14,826 nt of DNA from CAZYSK01 sp964649415 (GTDB taxonomy: Bacteria > Chloroflexota > Anaerolineae > B4-G1), in NCBI GenBank assembly GCA_964649415.1, contig CAZYSK010000118.1, positions 1 to 14,826 on the forward strand, written 5' to 3'. Shown in pieces: positions 12,688 through 14,826 of this stretch (its first letter is position 1; each line of letters starts with the position of its first letter). Under the pieces are notes generated by a model that was given only the letters and a program-made list of their open reading frames with translations, did no database searches and had not been told where the DNA came from. The position numbers and the translations under genes are program-made.

Positions 12688-14826
12688 TCAGGCTAGTTCT
12701 ATCTTCATTTGTATCCAGGGAAATGGGTATTGGTCGGTGGGTTCTCTCACGCCTTCTGCGTAAGCCGATGCCTTTCTTCCCAATCTAAACTCTCGCGCCA
12801 GTATCTTGGCTTTGTCACGCTCCACGTATCCTATGTGAGATTCTTGAAAAACAACTTGAATTGCATTTGGATCGAACTGATTGTCAGGCTCTGCTACCAA
12901 GAACAGCTCATCACCTTCTTTGACACTTAAGGCAGGCGTTGCTCGATCCTCATATGGAATCCCGCGCACCGGGGATCTTAAGATTGCGTAACCTTCTCTA
13001 GTGAGGGCTAGCAACTCTCGGTCAGGCAGAAGCTTGGCGATGTTTTCTGCAAATCGCCGCTTTTCAAATACTGCTCCTTCTAACTCGTAAATGAAGAAAC
13101 CGACCGGCAGATTTGCAAGCCAACGCAAAAAAGAAATGAAAGAGACATCGCCGTTTTGGGGATATCGATCCACAATCTGCAGGGCAATCGCTCGAGATGG
13201 CGCACCCAAACTAAACGCCCAACAAGCAATCACATTGCCAACACCAAATTTGAGCATAGAAGATAATTGCTGCCATGCTAAAGGCAATTCGGAAAACTCT
13301 CTGTGCAACCTAAACGCGAGTATGCGAAGAAATCCATTCAATCCCCAAGGCAATTTATACATCAAGCGGTCAGAGATATACTGACTTAAATCCTCACTCG
13401 TTGCATTTCTCCACATCCTTTCTCGTATTTGCCCGACTGAAATTCCACTTATCCACCCACGAACTAGGGCAAATTCTTCTTCTGGCCCCCCATACTCGAT
13501 AGTGCGTTCCAACCTCATTTCAGGAAGATTCTCACAAGATTGAAAGGCTATTTGTAAAAGCTTATCATTGAAATCCAAGACTGTCGATTCCGAGTCTAGC
13601 ATCTCATCGTCGACCTTCTGCAAAAATAGATCCACACCTGCATCAATGGTCTTGCAGCTACTTACTCGTAGACCAGTTGTCGAGTATATTGGAAGAACCT
13701 CTTCTGGCACTTCTGCCTTGATCCATCTCCCGGCGTTCTGAATAGCTTGGGCTAGAGGAGACAGGCTTAACTCATTCCTAATTGCTTGAATGCCTACCAA
13801 GCTCTTACCTAAAAACTCGCATATCGCCTCTTCATCTTCTGTATCTACTACTTCTTCTGCAATCAGGGCCAATGTATGGGCATCTAGATACCCAAGTAAG
13901 GTGTCTTGATCTATGCGGTCCTCAACAAGAGCCTTGAGCAATCTAAACAACGCACTATCTACGACTTCAAGATTAGCTGGATTGGTGAATTCGCCGAAGA
14001 GTGCCCTGTCGGTTGGTGAGTTGACTACAAATATGACTTGTCCCTCTGTTTCCTTTCCAGCTCGTCCCGCTCTTCCACAAATGTTCCAAAAGTCTCGTTT
14101 TTTTACTTTTTGGCGATAGTGCTTCAAGAGACCATTTTCACCAGGTTCAGCCCATGTTCGTACCAAGCTGTATATTATGGCTGTCCTAACAGGCAAATTC
14201 ACCCCTTGACCTAACGTGTTGGTGCTAACCAGAATATTGATCCTACCCTGCCCGAATTCATCCTCTATAGACTGACGAAGAGGTTCAGGCAGCGGCCCGT
14301 AATGCAGAGCAACCCTGTAACGAAGGGCTTCAGTTAGTTGATGGTCATCGCCAAGCCAGTTAACTGCCAAATGGAACGACTCCAAATCCGGGTCCTCTAC
14401 ACGCTTCATCTCATCCACTGGCATTTCGTTTGAGGCTTCTAGATACTTCAGGGAAGTAATAACCTTATCCACGACGGTTTGAACATCGGCCCTCTGGGCA
14501 CAGAAAATCAGCACTGGCCCTGTTCGGGCAAATCTTACTGCTAGCATTGCTGTGGTTTCCGCTTTGTTATCTATATTGGGCCAGCTAGCACGTTGCCTTT
14601 GGCGACGAACAGGCGTGAGATTCCCAGTGTAGTACTGCTTGCGCTTAATGAAGTACGGTACCCAAGGGTGTCTACCAACATCTTGCAAGAGGGGAAGGCT
14701 AGTGTATTCAATTTCACCATTTTGATCAGATCGCCATTCGAATTTCGCTATTACTTGACGCGAGGGGCGTTCTGAGGTTAGCCCCATCCTTTGGACCACG
14801 GATCGGCAAAAATAAGGTGGAAACTT
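12688..14826 (-). CDS. Ski2-like superfamily 2 helicase with C-terminal HIRAN domain (5' end outside window)
   Basis: The frame is open to the window edge, so the N-terminal ATPase half (Walker A and DEAH-type motifs) is not visible; about 712 residues are present. Seen here are VLIFCAQRADV, the Ski2-type motif STNTLGQGVNLP followed by RTAIIYS, and the arginine-finger motif FWNICGRAGRAG. A long helical region of about 350 residues follows. The last 85 residues or so form a HIRAN domain (DELFLVAEPDNQFDPNAIQV, then HIGYVERDKAKILA), a fold that binds single-stranded or 3' DNA ends in repair helicases. The protein is therefore a nucleic-acid-remodelling ATPase, possibly acting at damaged or invading DNA. 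The gene is visibly more AT-rich than its neighbours, suggesting recent transfer. The downstream DUF1156 methylase remnant suggests a former defence operon. Codons upstream of 14799 remain open, so the GTG there is not a real start. Confidence 0.9.
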   Translation of the reverse strand, partial: KFPPYFCRSVVQRMGLTSERPSRQVIAKFEWRSDQNGEIEYTSLPLLQDVGRHPWVPYFIKRKQYYTGNLTPVRRQRQRASWPNIDNKAETTAMLAVRFARTGPVLIFCAQRADVQTVVDKVITSLKYLEASNEMPVDEMKRVEDPDLESFHLAVNWLGDDHQLTEALRYRVALHYGPLPEPLRQSIEDEFGQGRINILVSTNTLGQGVNLPVRTAIIYSLVRTWAEPGENGLLKHYRQKVKKRDFWNICGRAGRAGKETEGQVIFVVNSPTDRALFGEFTNPANLEVVDSALFRLLKALVEDRIDQDTLLGYLDAHTLALIAEEVVDTEDEEAICEFLGKSLVGIQAIRNELSLSPLAQAIQNAGRWIKAEVPEEVLPIYSTTGLRVSSCKTIDAGVDLFLQKVDDEMLDSESTVLDFNDKLLQIAFQSCENLPEMRLERTIEYGGPEEEFALVRGWISGISVGQIRERMWRNATSEDLSQYISDRLMYKLPWGLNGFLRILAFRLHREFSELPLAWQQLSSMLKFGVGNVIACWAFSLGAPSRAIALQIVDRYPQNGDVSFISFLRWLANLPVGFFIYELEGAVFEKRRFAENIAKLLPDRELLALTREGYAILRSPVRGIPYEDRATPALSVKEGDELFLVAEPDNQFDPNAIQVVFQESHIGYVERDKAKILAREFRLGRKASAYAEGVREPTDQYPFPWIQMKIELA

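Overview
The window looks like a chromosomal stretch of a GC-rich bacterium, most likely a member of the Chloroflexota (Anaerolineae-like). I infer this from modular secreted proteins with Chloroflexota-style dockerins, a Thr/Pro stalk, a C-terminal HLPLVLRNW tail of the kind common on secreted Chloroflexota proteins, and the general gene mix. No rRNA or marker gene is present, so the taxonomic call is tentative.

Region A (1-6543, + strand) is the notable part. Four consecutive secreted-protein genes each carry one closely related cohesin module with the invariant signature GPFLGSTGR. They are (i) a subtilisin-family protease with cohesin and a two-repeat dockerin, (ii) a protein with a proprotein-convertase-like P domain, a Trp/Cys-rich jelly-roll-like domain, cohesin and a one-repeat half-dockerin, (iii) a cohesin protein with two IPT/TIG domains, and (iv) a cohesin protein with a long Thr/Pro/Ser stalk and a short hydrophobic, Arg-ending C-terminus that looks like a surface anchor. 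This is the parts list of a compact cellulosome-like complex built around a protease instead of glycoside hydrolases. A 16-bp stem hairpin sits between genes iii and iv.

Region B (6544-9047, + strand) starts with a 375-base gap with no convincing gene. It is followed by a PRiA4_ORF3-like (plasmid pRiA4b ORF-3 family) protein and a nucleotidyltransferase-fold protein, closely spaced and probably co-transcribed.

Region C (9126-12394, - strand, convergent with B) holds a UvrD/PcrA-type superfamily 1 helicase with a C-terminal PD-(D/E)XK nuclease and a four-cysteine Fe-S-type signature. Its stop overlaps the start of a DUF1232 protein by four bases (ATGA).

Region D (12439-14826, - strand) contains a short frameshifted remnant of a DUF1156-type DNA methylase gene. 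Upstream of it lies the C-terminal two thirds of a Ski2-like helicase ending in a HIRAN domain and cut by the window edge. This helicase gene is visibly more AT-rich than the rest of the window. Together with the methylase remnant it looks like the worn edge of a transferred defence or DNA-processing island. No tRNA, rRNA, CRISPR array, transposase or insertion sequence was seen.
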